Source: Acidobacteriota bacterium (GTDB lineage Bacteria > Acidobacteriota > Terriglobia > Terriglobales > Acidobacteriaceae). Taken from it: a stretch of 8,639 nt of DNA. The stretch is taken from NCBI GenBank assembly GCA_021779695.1, contig JAJYAE010000185.1:1-8639 (forward strand). The letters run 5' to 3'. Below, in pieces: positions 1-5,835 of the stretch; within the stretch, counting starts at the first letter, position 1, and the number at the start of each line of letters is the position of its first letter. Position numbers and translations under genes: made by a program. The notes beneath the pieces were generated by a model. It was not told the DNA's origin. It saw only the letters and a list, made by a program, of their open reading frames with translations, and did not search any database.

Positions 1-182
1 CTCTTGTACTTGCCGTAACGCTCTGGAAGGTCACTCCAGCGTGCACCGGAACGCAGAACCCACAACACGCCGTTGACGAACTGACGGTTGTCTGCCGCAG
101 TCCGCCCCACATGCTCCACGCGACCGGGAAGCATATCCTTGATCCGCAACCACTGCGCTTCACTCAACTCATATCGACTCAT
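1..182 (-). CDS. IS5-family transposase, N-terminal part (runs off left edge)
   Basis: The minus strand reads from an ATG at 182 down to the window edge without a stop, giving about 60 residues. It begins [20 protein letters not shown] and continues with [20 protein letters not shown] and then [12 protein letters not shown]. This order is the signature of the N-terminal domain (often called ORFA) of IS5/IS1031/IS427-type DDE transposases: an ELS..QW..I..LLPG start, then the DNR.FVNAVLW.LR.G..W.DLPERYG block. In this family the segment binds DNA, and the DDE catalytic residues lie further downstream, outside the window. The enzyme would cut and paste its own element. Whether this copy is intact cannot be told from the fragment. 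The recognition comes from the residue pattern and is strong. The IS subgroup is not certain. Confidence 0.9.
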   Translation of the reverse strand, partial: MSRYELSEAQWLRIKDMLPGRVEHVGRTAADNRQFVNGVLWVLRSGARWSDLPERYGKYK

Positions 183-240
183 CACCACTCAAGGGCAACA
201 AATCAATGCAAATTTGCAAAGTCTATATGTGGATACGCCC
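1..240 (-). mobile_element. Insertion sequence of the IS5 family, right-hand end in this window
   Basis: The transposase start lies about 58 bases from a likely element boundary. Read on the minus strand, the candidate terminus begins GGGCGTATCCACATATAGAC, with its outer base at about 240, immediately next to a CTAG at 240-243. IS427-type members of the IS5 family usually start with G-rich tips close to the transposase start codon and target short TA-containing sites such as YTAR. The plus-strand coding frame of the neighbouring gene also starts to look like a real protein exactly past this point. The matching inverted repeat and the second copy of the target duplication lie outside the window, so the exact junction is inferred. 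Confidence 0.6.
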
Positions 241-242
241 TA

Positions 243-782
243 GAGCTTTCCTGTATCGGTCACATCGTTGCCCAGTGGGGCGCGCTAGAGTCTGAGATTT
301 TTCAACAAACGCTTCAGACTTTTGGGGAACAAGCACAGGTGCTTCCGAAAGTGATGAACAACTTGCAATTCTCTGGAGTTCTAGAACTATGGAAAGAGCG
401 TGTCGTCGATCAACGTAATGGCGAGGAGAAGAAGAATCTAGAAAAGCAACACTCTTTGATTCATCACTACCATAACTATCGAAATGCGCTAGTGCACGGA
501 ATGTGGGATTGGGATAGGTCATCTCCAGCCAAAATCAAAACCACGCGCATTCGCAAGACAGAGCTCATATCGACATACTTCACTGCGTCTGATCTGCAGG
601 ATTTCTCTTTTGCGGTAGCAGAAATCAATTTCAATATCCGGTATCCGGGAGGAGATGAGGATCTAGCAGAGCTGGTAAAAAAGGGAGGCTATATTGGCCG
701 ATTGACGGCAAGCATCCTCTTGGGCCGAACGGTAGAACCTGGTGGAGGGAGCGAGCGTGATTCACATGATAAGTCCTCATAA
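243..782 (+). pseudogene. HEPN-like helical protein, 5' end lost to the IS insertion
   Basis: The frame is open from inside the IS to a stop at 780-782. The residues encoded before about 243 are only antisense to the transposase, so the ATG at 111 is not a believable start. The native part starts near ELSCIGHIVAQWGALE and is about 179 residues long. It is predominantly helical and rich in charged and amide side chains. A segment LIHHYHNYRNALVHGMWDWD contains an R-x4-H pattern (RNALVH), the signature seen in HEPN-type folds, which act as RNases or nucleotide-binding helical bundles in toxin, defence and stress systems. The preceding W..LE helix is also common in bacterial helical proteins with an RN..VH motif. 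A family name cannot be given. The gene is more AT-rich than its neighbours, which fits acquisition by transfer. Without its own start and promoter it is probably dead, unless it is read from a promoter in the IS. Confidence 0.6.
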
Positions 783-1373
783 CGGGCATTGCGCCATGTT
801 TCTGGTAGAACGTGCCTGCCACCTCTTGGTCTGCTGATCCGGCATCAGCCAACCCGAGCAGTCTGATTGCGAGTTTCGCGACGTCGGGCGTCTGCAGGTG
901 TGCAAACAGTGTGCCGACGAAGTCGCGGAACACTCTGGCGGAAAGCGGCCGGGAAGGTCGCCGCCCGTCCTGCCGCTGCTCGACAGAATTCCCTAACAAA
1001 CCGTTCGTGGCGAGCACACATCTCGCACACGAAACGCAGTCCAAAGGCGAATCTGCGCAGCGTTCTGGATGACAAGAAGCAGACATTGTCTTGAAGGGTC
1101 CTCAAAGGTTGGCACAGACGGGGATCATGATCTCGGAAGAATGTCGCATCCTGCGAACCAGTTTTCCTTGCCGCCTCAATTCAATCGATGACAGACTTAG
1201 CTCAAGTTATTGCGTGGATCCGTTCTTGATGCCTTGAGAATGGCTCTCCCGCACTACGCTGGCTTCGCCCGCGAACGAATCCCCGTCATGACAGCTGGCG
1301 AGGCGTCGTAACGGTTTCTGTTCATCCTCAGGTCTATCAGGATCTCCAACGAGCAAGTGGAGAACGACACGTC
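783..1373. other. About 590 bases without a convincing gene
   Basis: Neither strand holds a frame with both a good ribosome binding site and a recognisable product. The best candidate is a minus-strand frame starting at an ATG at 1084-1086, with a weak GAGGA 12 bases upstream. It has a cysteine-rich beginning (CADSPLDCVSCARC) and a middle part, RVFRDFVGTLFAHLQTPDV, that looks protein-like. It then runs on antisense to the truncated HEPN-like gene until 631, which argues against a real gene. The stretch may be the decayed remains of genes next to the insertion. No tRNA, inverted-repeat pair or clear promoter was seen. Confidence 0.4.
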
Positions 1374-1506
1374 TTGCCAACCAGCAGGCTCTGGCAAGGG
1401 ATACAAGTCAGGTCTCGATTTTCGATCACGCGGTGCCGGAAGTCTCGTCATCGGATCCAGATCGGAGTCAACCGGCTCGCACGTAACACGCAAAGGTGCC
1501 TTCTGA
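1357..1506 (+). CDS. Possible small upstream ORF, 49 residues (doubtful)
   Basis: A GTG at 1357 opens a 49-codon frame that ends in a TGA at 1504-1506. It lies within the first 130 bases of the kinase ORF but in another frame. The peptide is glycine- and serine-rich (PAGSGKGYKSGLDFRSRGAG) and ends HVTRKGAF. It looks as protein-like as the arginine-rich translation of the kinase frame over the same bases. If it were the real gene, the kinase would have to begin near or after its stop. The ribosome binding site is poor, and third-position GC is lower than in the kinase frame. It is listed because it bears on where the kinase starts. It may be chance. Confidence 0.15.
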   Translation: MENDTSCQPAGSGKGYKSGLDFRSRGAGSLVIGSRSESTGSHVTRKGAF

Positions 1507-2873
1507 TTGCCACGTCCAATCCGCAGTTCGATCGCTTTCGGCTGGTGCTTGTGGCGCCGTCGACGAGGCGTATCTTCGCGGAGAAATCCCAACGGGCATT
1601 GCATCTGCCGCGAATCTCAATTCCTCGCTGGACAAGAGCTGCGGAGCAGGTCCAGGCTGCTATCGAACGGAAGTGGGAATTCAAGGCAATTGTCCTCGAC
1701 GTTCTTGCCGACTGCCCCGGGGGCGAAGACATGGTCATCGCAGAGCTGCGAAACGGGGATTCGATGCATCGCTTCCCTCACCCACACTCGTGGGTCGGCC
1801 TGAGCGACATCCGTGAAGATGAGATATCCGGTTCTGCGCGTACCATTGTTGAGAGACTATTGAACGATGGTGCGACGGGCGGAGGAACATTCTCGCGTTT
1901 TGGATGGATCGACGACGCGCTTGACTGGATCAGTACGGAAGCCGGCATCGACAGGCCGGAGTTTACCGGGAATGTCAAGCAGTTCAACGCTTCGGCCAGT
2001 TTTGCGCTTGCACGATTCGACAGAAAGGCTGCTCCTCCCCTATGGTTCAAGGCCGCCGGAGACCCGGCTATTCCCGAGTACCGAATCACCACCGCGCTGT
2101 CCAAACTCTTTCCCGACTACCTTCCGACGCTGGTCTCATCGCGCGAGAATTGGAACGCGTGGTGGATGGAAGATGCCGGCCGCTCGCTCGATGAAGCTCG
2201 CTCGGCGGATATGTTCGGCCAGGCAGTCTCTCGCCTGGCGGAGCTTCAGAAGGCAAGCATTTGCCATGTTCCGGCCCTGGTCGCAGCCGGCTGCGGCGAT
2301 CAACGCACCTCCGTCCTTCGCGCCCACATTCCTGAGATGATGGAGCATATCGATGAAGCTATGGCGCGGCCAGGCGTCATCCATGCTCCGCGACTCGGGT
2401 CCACCCGCATTCGCAAAATGGGCGCGATCGTCGAAGATGCCTGTCTCAATCTGGAGGGACTCGGTATCCCGGACACACTGCTTCATGGCGATATCAACTT
2501 TGGGAATATTCTTGCCGGGCCTCGCGGATGTGTCTTCACCGATTGGGCTCATGCCGCTGTCGGGCACCCGTTTGTGATGTTTGAGCACTTGCGTGCGCAG
2601 ATCGCGCAGGAAACCGACACTGCGCCATGTCTGGCGCGGCTGACCGAAATCTATCGGGAGAGTTGGCGTGAGGTGCTCACCGGCGCGCAAATCGAATGCG
2701 CCCTTGCGCAGGTTCCGCCCATCGCGATCGTTCTGTATCTATTCGAGCGGTGGAATTGGCTCGCCTCGGAACGCCGGCACGACCCACAGTTCCAAAGCTA
2801 TCTCCGGGGGCTCGCACGGCAGATGGACCGCGCCGCGCAGGCACTCGAACTCGGATCCGTTCTATGCGCGTAG
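1374..2873 (+). CDS. Aminoglycoside-phosphotransferase-fold kinase with an extra N-terminal domain
   Basis: The protein has up to 499 residues. The C-terminal half is an APH-type (protein-kinase-like) small-molecule kinase. An N-lobe lysine sits in LWFKAAG (K226), with a likely partner glutamate in PEYRITT (E235) and a hinge WWMEDAGRSL. The catalytic loop is HGDINFGN (H371, D373, N378), and the metal-binding aspartate is in FTDW (D390). These would transfer phosphate from ATP to a hydroxyl group. The substrate cannot be read from sequence, and antibiotic resistance should not be assumed. Residues about 52-200 form a separate domain of unknown type; the part around RFRLVLVAPSTRRIF loosely resembles the beta-rich start of a Nudix-like fold. 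The start is uncertain. The TTG at 1374 has GGAGA ten bases upstream, but the first 40 residues are arginine-rich and unlike a conserved domain. No in-frame ATG, GTG or TTG occurs between there and about residue 58. It stands alone, convergent with the anti-sigma gene. Confidence 0.8.
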   Translation: MPTSRLWQGIQVRSRFSITRCRKSRHRIQIGVNRLARNTQRCLLIATSNPQFDRFRLVLVAPSTRRIFAEKSQRALHLPRISIPRWTRAAEQVQAAIERKWEFKAIVLDVLADCPGGEDMVIAELRNGDSMHRFPHPHSWVGLSDIREDEISGSARTIVERLLNDGATGGGTFSRFGWIDDALDWISTEAGIDRPEFTGNVKQFNASASFALARFDRKAAPPLWFKAAGDPAIPEYRITTALSKLFPDYLPTLVSSRENWNAWWMEDAGRSLDEARSADMFGQAVSRLAELQKASICHVPALVAAGCGDQRTSVLRAHIPEMMEHIDEAMARPGVIHAPRLGSTRIRKMGAIVEDACLNLEGLGIPDTLLHGDINFGNILAGPRGCVFTDWAHAAVGHPFVMFEHLRAQIAQETDTAPCLARLTEIYRESWREVLTGAQIECALAQVPPIAIVLYLFERWNWLASERRHDPQFQSYLRGLARQMDRAAQALELGSVLCA

Positions 2874-2907
2874 ATTGCGGGCCGGCATGTTCAGCAAGAT
2901 TCGAATC

Positions 2908-3669
2908 TCAATGAAGGAGAAACCGGAAGAAATGGGGGACCCCATCCCCTTCACAGCTCATCACAAGAAAGTAGTCTCCCGGGTGGGCCGCTCGCAAATC
3001 CAGCATCACATGAAGTTCAGCGTGAGAGCCCTTGACGGAAGCGATGGCCGAGGCATCTGCTTGAGCCCGTAGGATGTCTTTCTTGCTGGCGACCGTGATG
3101 CGATAGATGCCGGCCGGACTTCCTAAAGGAAGCACCAAGTGAAGATGGATAAGCTTTCGTTGCAGAGTGGCGCAATGTTCGAAAGAGCCTTCTCTCAACT
3201 CCGCCAGTGGCTCGTAACTCAGATCGATCGTCACTGGAACTGCATCGTTGGCGAGAGCTTCGCGAATAGGTGCGGTCGAATGGACTTTCAATCTTGCCGC
3301 AAACCCGACGGCCGAGGCGCGCACCAATGCTGCGGCTGCCATGAGCCGCTGCACAAATATCCGCATCGCATCGAGGCCGCTCTTGGAAATGGATAATGAA
3401 CCTGGAAGTCCCTGTAGAAGCTGTTCTTCGCGGACGCGGCGAAGTCTGCGCAAAACCTGCGTACACTCTGCACACTTGATAACGTGGAGGTATTTCGGAT
3501 CGGTGAGATCAAGTTTCTCTGGCGTTTCCACAAAGCTCTTGAGAATATCGTAATCCAGGCATCCGATGCGCCGAGGATTCGGATAGTGCTTCAGCACGTA
3601 CTCCTCTAATTTCTCGAACAGGCGCGTATCGTTTTCATCGTCGCGCGTAAAAGTTTGAAGTCGATTCAC
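2908..3669 (-). CDS. Zinc-finger anti-sigma-like protein
   Basis: The protein has 253 residues. The N-terminal part contains NPRRIGCLDYDILKSF followed by HVIKCAEC (H62, C66, C69), the HxxxCxxC zinc-binding pattern of ZAS-type anti-sigma factors, which hold an ECF sigma factor inactive. The C-terminal part, from about residue 140 (PVTIDLSYEPLAELREGS, HLHLVLPLGSPAGIYRITVA, then PGDYFLVMS), looks like a beta-sandwich sensory domain of the kind found at the end of many acidobacterial anti-sigma-like proteins. The usual membrane helix should lie between these parts. The segment at 108-127 (RLMAAAALVRASAVGFAARL) is hydrophobic but interrupted by arginines, so membrane insertion is doubtful. The ATG at 3669 has GGAAGG nine bases upstream. 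It lies 53 bases downstream of the sigma-like gene on the same strand, the usual sigma then anti-sigma order. The stop is convergent with the kinase gene 34 bases away. Confidence 0.75.
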   Translation of the reverse strand: MNRLQTFTRDDENDTRLFEKLEEYVLKHYPNPRRIGCLDYDILKSFVETPEKLDLTDPKYLHVIKCAECTQVLRRLRRVREEQLLQGLPGSLSISKSGLDAMRIFVQRLMAAAALVRASAVGFAARLKVHSTAPIREALANDAVPVTIDLSYEPLAELREGSFEHCATLQRKLIHLHLVLPLGSPAGIYRITVASKKDILRAQADASAIASVKGSHAELHVMLDLRAAHPGDYFLVMSCEGDGVPHFFRFLLH

Positions 3670-3687
3670 TTATACCTTCCCGGCCGC

Positions 3688-3704
3688 TCAGCCACAACGG
3701 CTGA
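3688..3704 (-). promoter_or_regulatory. Small hairpin between the sigma-like and anti-sigma-like genes
   Basis: Read on the minus strand, TCAGCC-GTTGT-GGCTGA forms a perfect six-pair stem with a five-base loop. It lies in the 53-base gap of the operon. No T-run follows, so it is not a standard terminator. It could pause transcription or protect the message and so tune the ratio of the two products. Stems this short also occur by chance. Confidence 0.3.
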
Positions 3705-3722
3705 TCCTCATGGCCCTCTCTA

Positions 3723-4334
3723 CTAAAGTCTCATTCTCTCGCGAATCTGCTTCAACCGGCGCTCACAAAGCTTACGCGCGGCCTCCGTCGATTTCGACAT
3801 GATCGCCGCAACCTCGCTCCATTGCCCGCGAGACCCATAGCGCAACAGCATTGCGCGCCGGAGATCGGCAGGAGTATCGCCGAGGATGGCTTCGAGATCA
3901 AGTTCTGCTTCGATGGCCCCGAATGAGGCATCGATGGATGACGACAGATACTCGACATCAGTAGGGCTTCCACGGAAGGTGAGTTTCGCGTCGGCACGCT
4001 GCCGCCGCCTCACTTCATTCCGATAGAAGCGCGCGAGAATCGCACGAGTCTCTTCAATGTCGATCGGAGACAGGTCGGCCAGGTATTCCGCGGTCTGCTG
4101 AATTGCAAGCTCCATGATTTCAGAAGCCAGATGTTCCTCGCCCAGGTGGGTTGCAGCCATTTCACGCGCCTTTTCAAGTTCCAGTCCGACAGCGGCGCGC
4201 ACGACTGGTGCAATCCAACGTCCCTTGGGCGTGAACCCTATGACCCAGCAGAGGTCCGAAGGGGAAGGGGATGCCATATGTCCACTCACATCAGCGTCGT
4301 CATGCCGGCCACCAGCGTTCGCGGCTGCCTGCAT
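3723..4334 (-). CDS. RNA polymerase sigma-70-like (ECF-type) factor
   Basis: The protein has 203 residues. The C-terminal part, about 145-200, reads DLRRAMLLRYGSRGQWSEVA followed by AAIMSKSTEAARKLCERRLK. This is the region-4 helix-turn-helix of ECF sigma factors, which binds the -35 element: a run of helices, a W.EVA..M..S...ARKL recognition helix, and a basic tail. Residues about 45-120 (LELEKAREMAATHLGEEHLA, then ILARFYRNEVRRRQRADAKL) would hold the shortened region-2-like helices that contact core polymerase and the -10 element. They are divergent, so the protein may be a sigma-like regulator, not a full sigma factor. The start is ambiguous. The first ATG (4334) has GAGG 13 bases upstream. 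An ATG at 4277, giving a 184-residue protein beginning MASPSPSDLCWVIGF, has GAGTGG just upstream and skips a charged, unstructured leader. It is followed by its anti-sigma-like partner. Confidence 0.75.
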   Translation of the reverse strand: MQAAANAGGRHDDADVSGHMASPSPSDLCWVIGFTPKGRWIAPVVRAAVGLELEKAREMAATHLGEEHLASEIMELAIQQTAEYLADLSPIDIEETRAILARFYRNEVRRRQRADAKLTFRGSPTDVEYLSSSIDASFGAIEAELDLEAILGDTPADLRRAMLLRYGSRGQWSEVAAIMSKSTEAARKLCERRLKQIRERMRL

Positions 4335-4482
4335 CTATGAGCACATTACCTCAAAGCGTCGCACATTTCCACATATTTTACCCGGATATCCTCCTTGACA
4401 TGTCCGCTTTCTTTATTTTCAGCGGCTCTATAGGTGAAGGGCTATGTTCCCGTCCCGGTAGCAATTCCCGCGCGAGGCATGT
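4335..4482. promoter_or_regulatory. Divergent intergenic region between the sigma operon and the SANT/MerR-like gene
   Basis: These 148 bases must hold the promoters of two divergent transcription units. The region is AT-rich in the middle. A perfect TTGACA occurs on the plus strand at 4395-4400, but no good -10 lies 16-18 bases on; the closest, TATAGG at 4429, is too far. On the minus strand TAAAAT occurs about 45 bases before the sigma start, without a matching -35. GACATGTC and GGATATCC are short palindromes that could be operator half-sites. If the sigma-like factor is autoregulated, its promoter would be of a non-standard type located here. The downstream gene has GAGG five bases before its ATG at 4483. 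Confidence 0.4.
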
Positions 4483-5271
4483 ATGACAAATTCTCCCCAT
4501 TCTTGCGAGCGCTCCCTGCGCTGGAGCGCGGATTCCCTGGCCCTTGCCGCTCAGGCCAAAGTTCTTTCTGGTAACAAACTCGAGCAGTTGGTGGTGCGTC
4601 TCCAGCGCCGCACAGGACGAACGAGCGAAGCATGCTGGCGCTTCGTGATCCAGTATGGGCTCAAAGGAAAAACAGATCACCGCCGCTGGACTGACGAGGA
4701 AATCGAGTTCGTGCGTGAAGAACTCGTAAGGCGGTCCGTCGAGGAAATTGCGAAGAAGCTGAATCGCACGCCCAAGTCGATCCGATGCATGCTGCGGAGA
4801 AATTGCCTCCGTGTGCGGGAGATTCGCTGCGACCTCTTCTCCCTGGAAAGTCTTGCAAAAGCGCTGCGTATCGGAAAGGCCGAGATTCGTTTCTGGATTG
4901 AGCAGGGATGGTTAGTAACTTCCGTCTCGACCCACGGCAGAAGGCATTCCTACTGCATCACGCCCGAAGCGCTTGCGCACGCTTATAAGCATCATCTGGC
5001 TGATCTCCTGAAGCGCGGCATTCCGAATCAATCTCTATTCGAGGCCTATGTCCAGTACGTGCATTCGCCGAAACACACGGTCGGTGAACAGCTTCTCGAT
5101 GTCCGCCGGGACAAACGGGAACGAGCTGCCTATGCGGCCATACATGAGAACGGAACACCGAAAGAGGCTCGTGACGATGGCGATGAGAATGATGAATCCG
5201 AGGATGAATATCGCATCGGCTCGGGCCCCAATATGGAGTTTCAAGAGGCAGGGACCGCCTTTTCGGAATGA
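4483..5271 (+). CDS. Two-domain DNA-binding protein (SANT/Myb-like plus MerR-like helix-turn-helix)
   Basis: The protein has 262 residues. After an arginine-rich helical start, residues about 67-105 (RRWTDEEIEFVREELVRRS, then VEEIAKKLNRTPKSIRCMLR) form a SANT/Myb-like three-helix unit with the W-T-x-E-E beginning and an R-T-x-x-S-I-R recognition helix. Residues about 118-160 (LFSLESLAKALRIGKAEIRF, then WIEQGWLVTSV) resemble the winged helix-turn-helix of MerR-type regulators, in which IRFWIEQGWL occupies the place of RYYE.IGLL. The tail at 228-245 is strongly acidic. There is no ligand-binding or effector domain, so it is probably a local transcription factor or an architectural DNA-binding protein. 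No named family is recognised. It diverges from the sigma operon and is followed by small genes on the same strand. Its stop overlaps an ATG (ATGA) that opens only a 20-codon frame. Confidence 0.75.
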   Translation: MTNSPHSCERSLRWSADSLALAAQAKVLSGNKLEQLVVRLQRRTGRTSEACWRFVIQYGLKGKTDHRRWTDEEIEFVREELVRRSVEEIAKKLNRTPKSIRCMLRRNCLRVREIRCDLFSLESLAKALRIGKAEIRFWIEQGWLVTSVSTHGRRHSYCITPEALAHAYKHHLADLLKRGIPNQSLFEAYVQYVHSPKHTVGEQLLDVRRDKRERAAYAAIHENGTPKEARDDGDENDESEDEYRIGSGPNMEFQEAGTAFSE

Positions 5272-5335
5272 TCGCGGTGAGCGCTGCCGCACGAGCCAGC
5301 GCTCGTCACGGGTGTTCATCGCCGGAGTGACAGCT

Positions 5336-5473
5336 ATGGCCATCTGCGGCATCTTGGCGCTGGTCGTACTCACGCTGCCCGGATGTGTCGCCCGTCGATG
5401 GATGGAACGCGATCGACCGGGAGCCTTGGACTCGCCGGTCTGGCATGAGCCGCTCGATAGATGGAGTCTTTAA
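5336..5473 (+). CDS. Small membrane or lipoprotein-like peptide
   Basis: The ATG at 5336 has a GGAG eight bases upstream and gives 45 residues. The frame starts with a strong hydrophobic stretch, MAICGILALVVLTLPGC, ends it with a cysteine in a lipobox-like context (LPGC), and continues VARRWMERDRPGALDSPVWH to a short polar tail. This could be a type II signal peptide with a tiny lipoprotein, or a single membrane helix. A proline before the glycine is unusual for a lipobox, and the start has no positive charges. A longer form, starting at ATGs near 5177-5204 inside the preceding gene, would supply arginines before the hydrophobic part, but its early residues look like a shadow frame. No family is recognised. 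Its stop overlaps the next small ORF. Confidence 0.4.
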   Translation: MAICGILALVVLTLPGCVARRWMERDRPGALDSPVWHEPLDRWSL

Positions 5474-5751
5474 ATGAACGAAGAGTTGCACCGGATCGGC
5501 GTGTCTTGGGCAACTTCGAACGTGGTTTGGGAAACTTCGCCAATGCCGCTATCGCAACCGGGGCATTGCGGCAAATTGTTCGCAGTTCGATGAATGATCC
5601 GGTCGACCGCTTGAAGGAAAGCATCACTCGTGGACACAGGGCCTCACTGACTGCGCTGGAGACGAATTCAAATCAAGTCATGTGTACCTCATGGCTGGCG
5701 TCTACCTCCTTGGCCGTAGCCCTTGCGGAGACTCCGCTGAATCGTAAGTAA
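5461..5751 (+). CDS. Hypothetical protein, 96 residues
   Basis: It starts at an ATG 13 bases before the end of the preceding small ORF, in another frame, which suggests translational coupling. The sequence begins MESLNERRVAPDRRVLGNFE and continues with GNFANAAIATGALRQIVRSS and a moderately charged helix DPVDRLKESITRGHR. The C-terminal third is serine/threonine- and alanine-rich, with no motif. No signal peptide, membrane helix or known domain is visible. The ribosome binding site is weak. Support comes from the length of the open frame, the lack of any better frame here, and the tight overlap. It could be a chance frame. Confidence 0.4.
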   Translation: MESLNERRVAPDRRVLGNFERGLGNFANAAIATGALRQIVRSSMNDPVDRLKESITRGHRASLTALETNSNQVMCTSWLASTSLAVALAETPLNRK

Positions 5752-5807
5752 CGGTACTTTAACATGCGTTCTTGCGCCGAATTGCACTTCCAGTGAATCA
5801 TGGAAGC

Positions 5808-5828
5808 ATCTGCAGATCCGGCAGGAGG
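5808..5828 (+). promoter_or_regulatory. Palindrome and strong ribosome binding site before the XRE-S24 gene
   Basis: ATCTGCAGAT (5808-5817) is a perfect ten-base palindrome. The ribosome binding site AGGAGG follows at 5823-5828, seven bases before the ATG at 5836. The ribosome binding site decides the start: it favours the ATG at 5836 over the in-frame ATG at 5800, which has none. The palindrome's position, just ahead of a regulator gene, would suit an autoregulatory operator, but a palindrome this short is weak evidence by itself. Confidence 0.55.
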
Positions 5829-5835
5829 TTTGGGG

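Noticed and set aside
631..1086. Minus-strand 151-residue frame with a cysteine-rich start
   Set aside because: Its final third is antisense to the HEPN-like gene, its ribosome binding site is weak and it matches no family. It is noted only as a possible remnant within 783-1086.
781..1602. Direct repeat of AACGGGCATTGC at 781 and 1591
   Set aside because: A single 12-base match is expected by chance in a window of this size. It lies in unrelated contexts and does not border a recognisable element.
1254..1604. Minus-strand 116-residue frame before and inside the kinase gene
   Set aside because: It has no ribosome binding site and no recognisable motif, and it overlaps the kinase N-terminal domain antisense.
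2136..2690. Minus-strand 184-residue frame inside the kinase gene
   Set aside because: It is antisense to the conserved kinase core with its HGDINFGN motif, so it cannot be the coding strand.
2897..2908. Perfect palindrome AGATTCGAATCT between the convergent kinase and anti-sigma genes, considered as a terminator
   Set aside because: There is no loop and no T-run on either strand, and twelve-base palindromes of this kind arise by chance.
4395..4434. TTGACA with a downstream TATAGG as a sigma-70 promoter
   Set aside because: The spacing is 28 bases, far from the usual 16-18, and no better -10 is found at the proper distance.
5035..5373. Minus-strand frame with an apparent membrane helix (FILGFIILIAIV)
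   Set aside because: The hydrophobic run is the antisense of the acidic Asp/Glu-rich tail of the SANT/MerR-like protein, which turns GAT/GAG codons into Ile/Leu codons.
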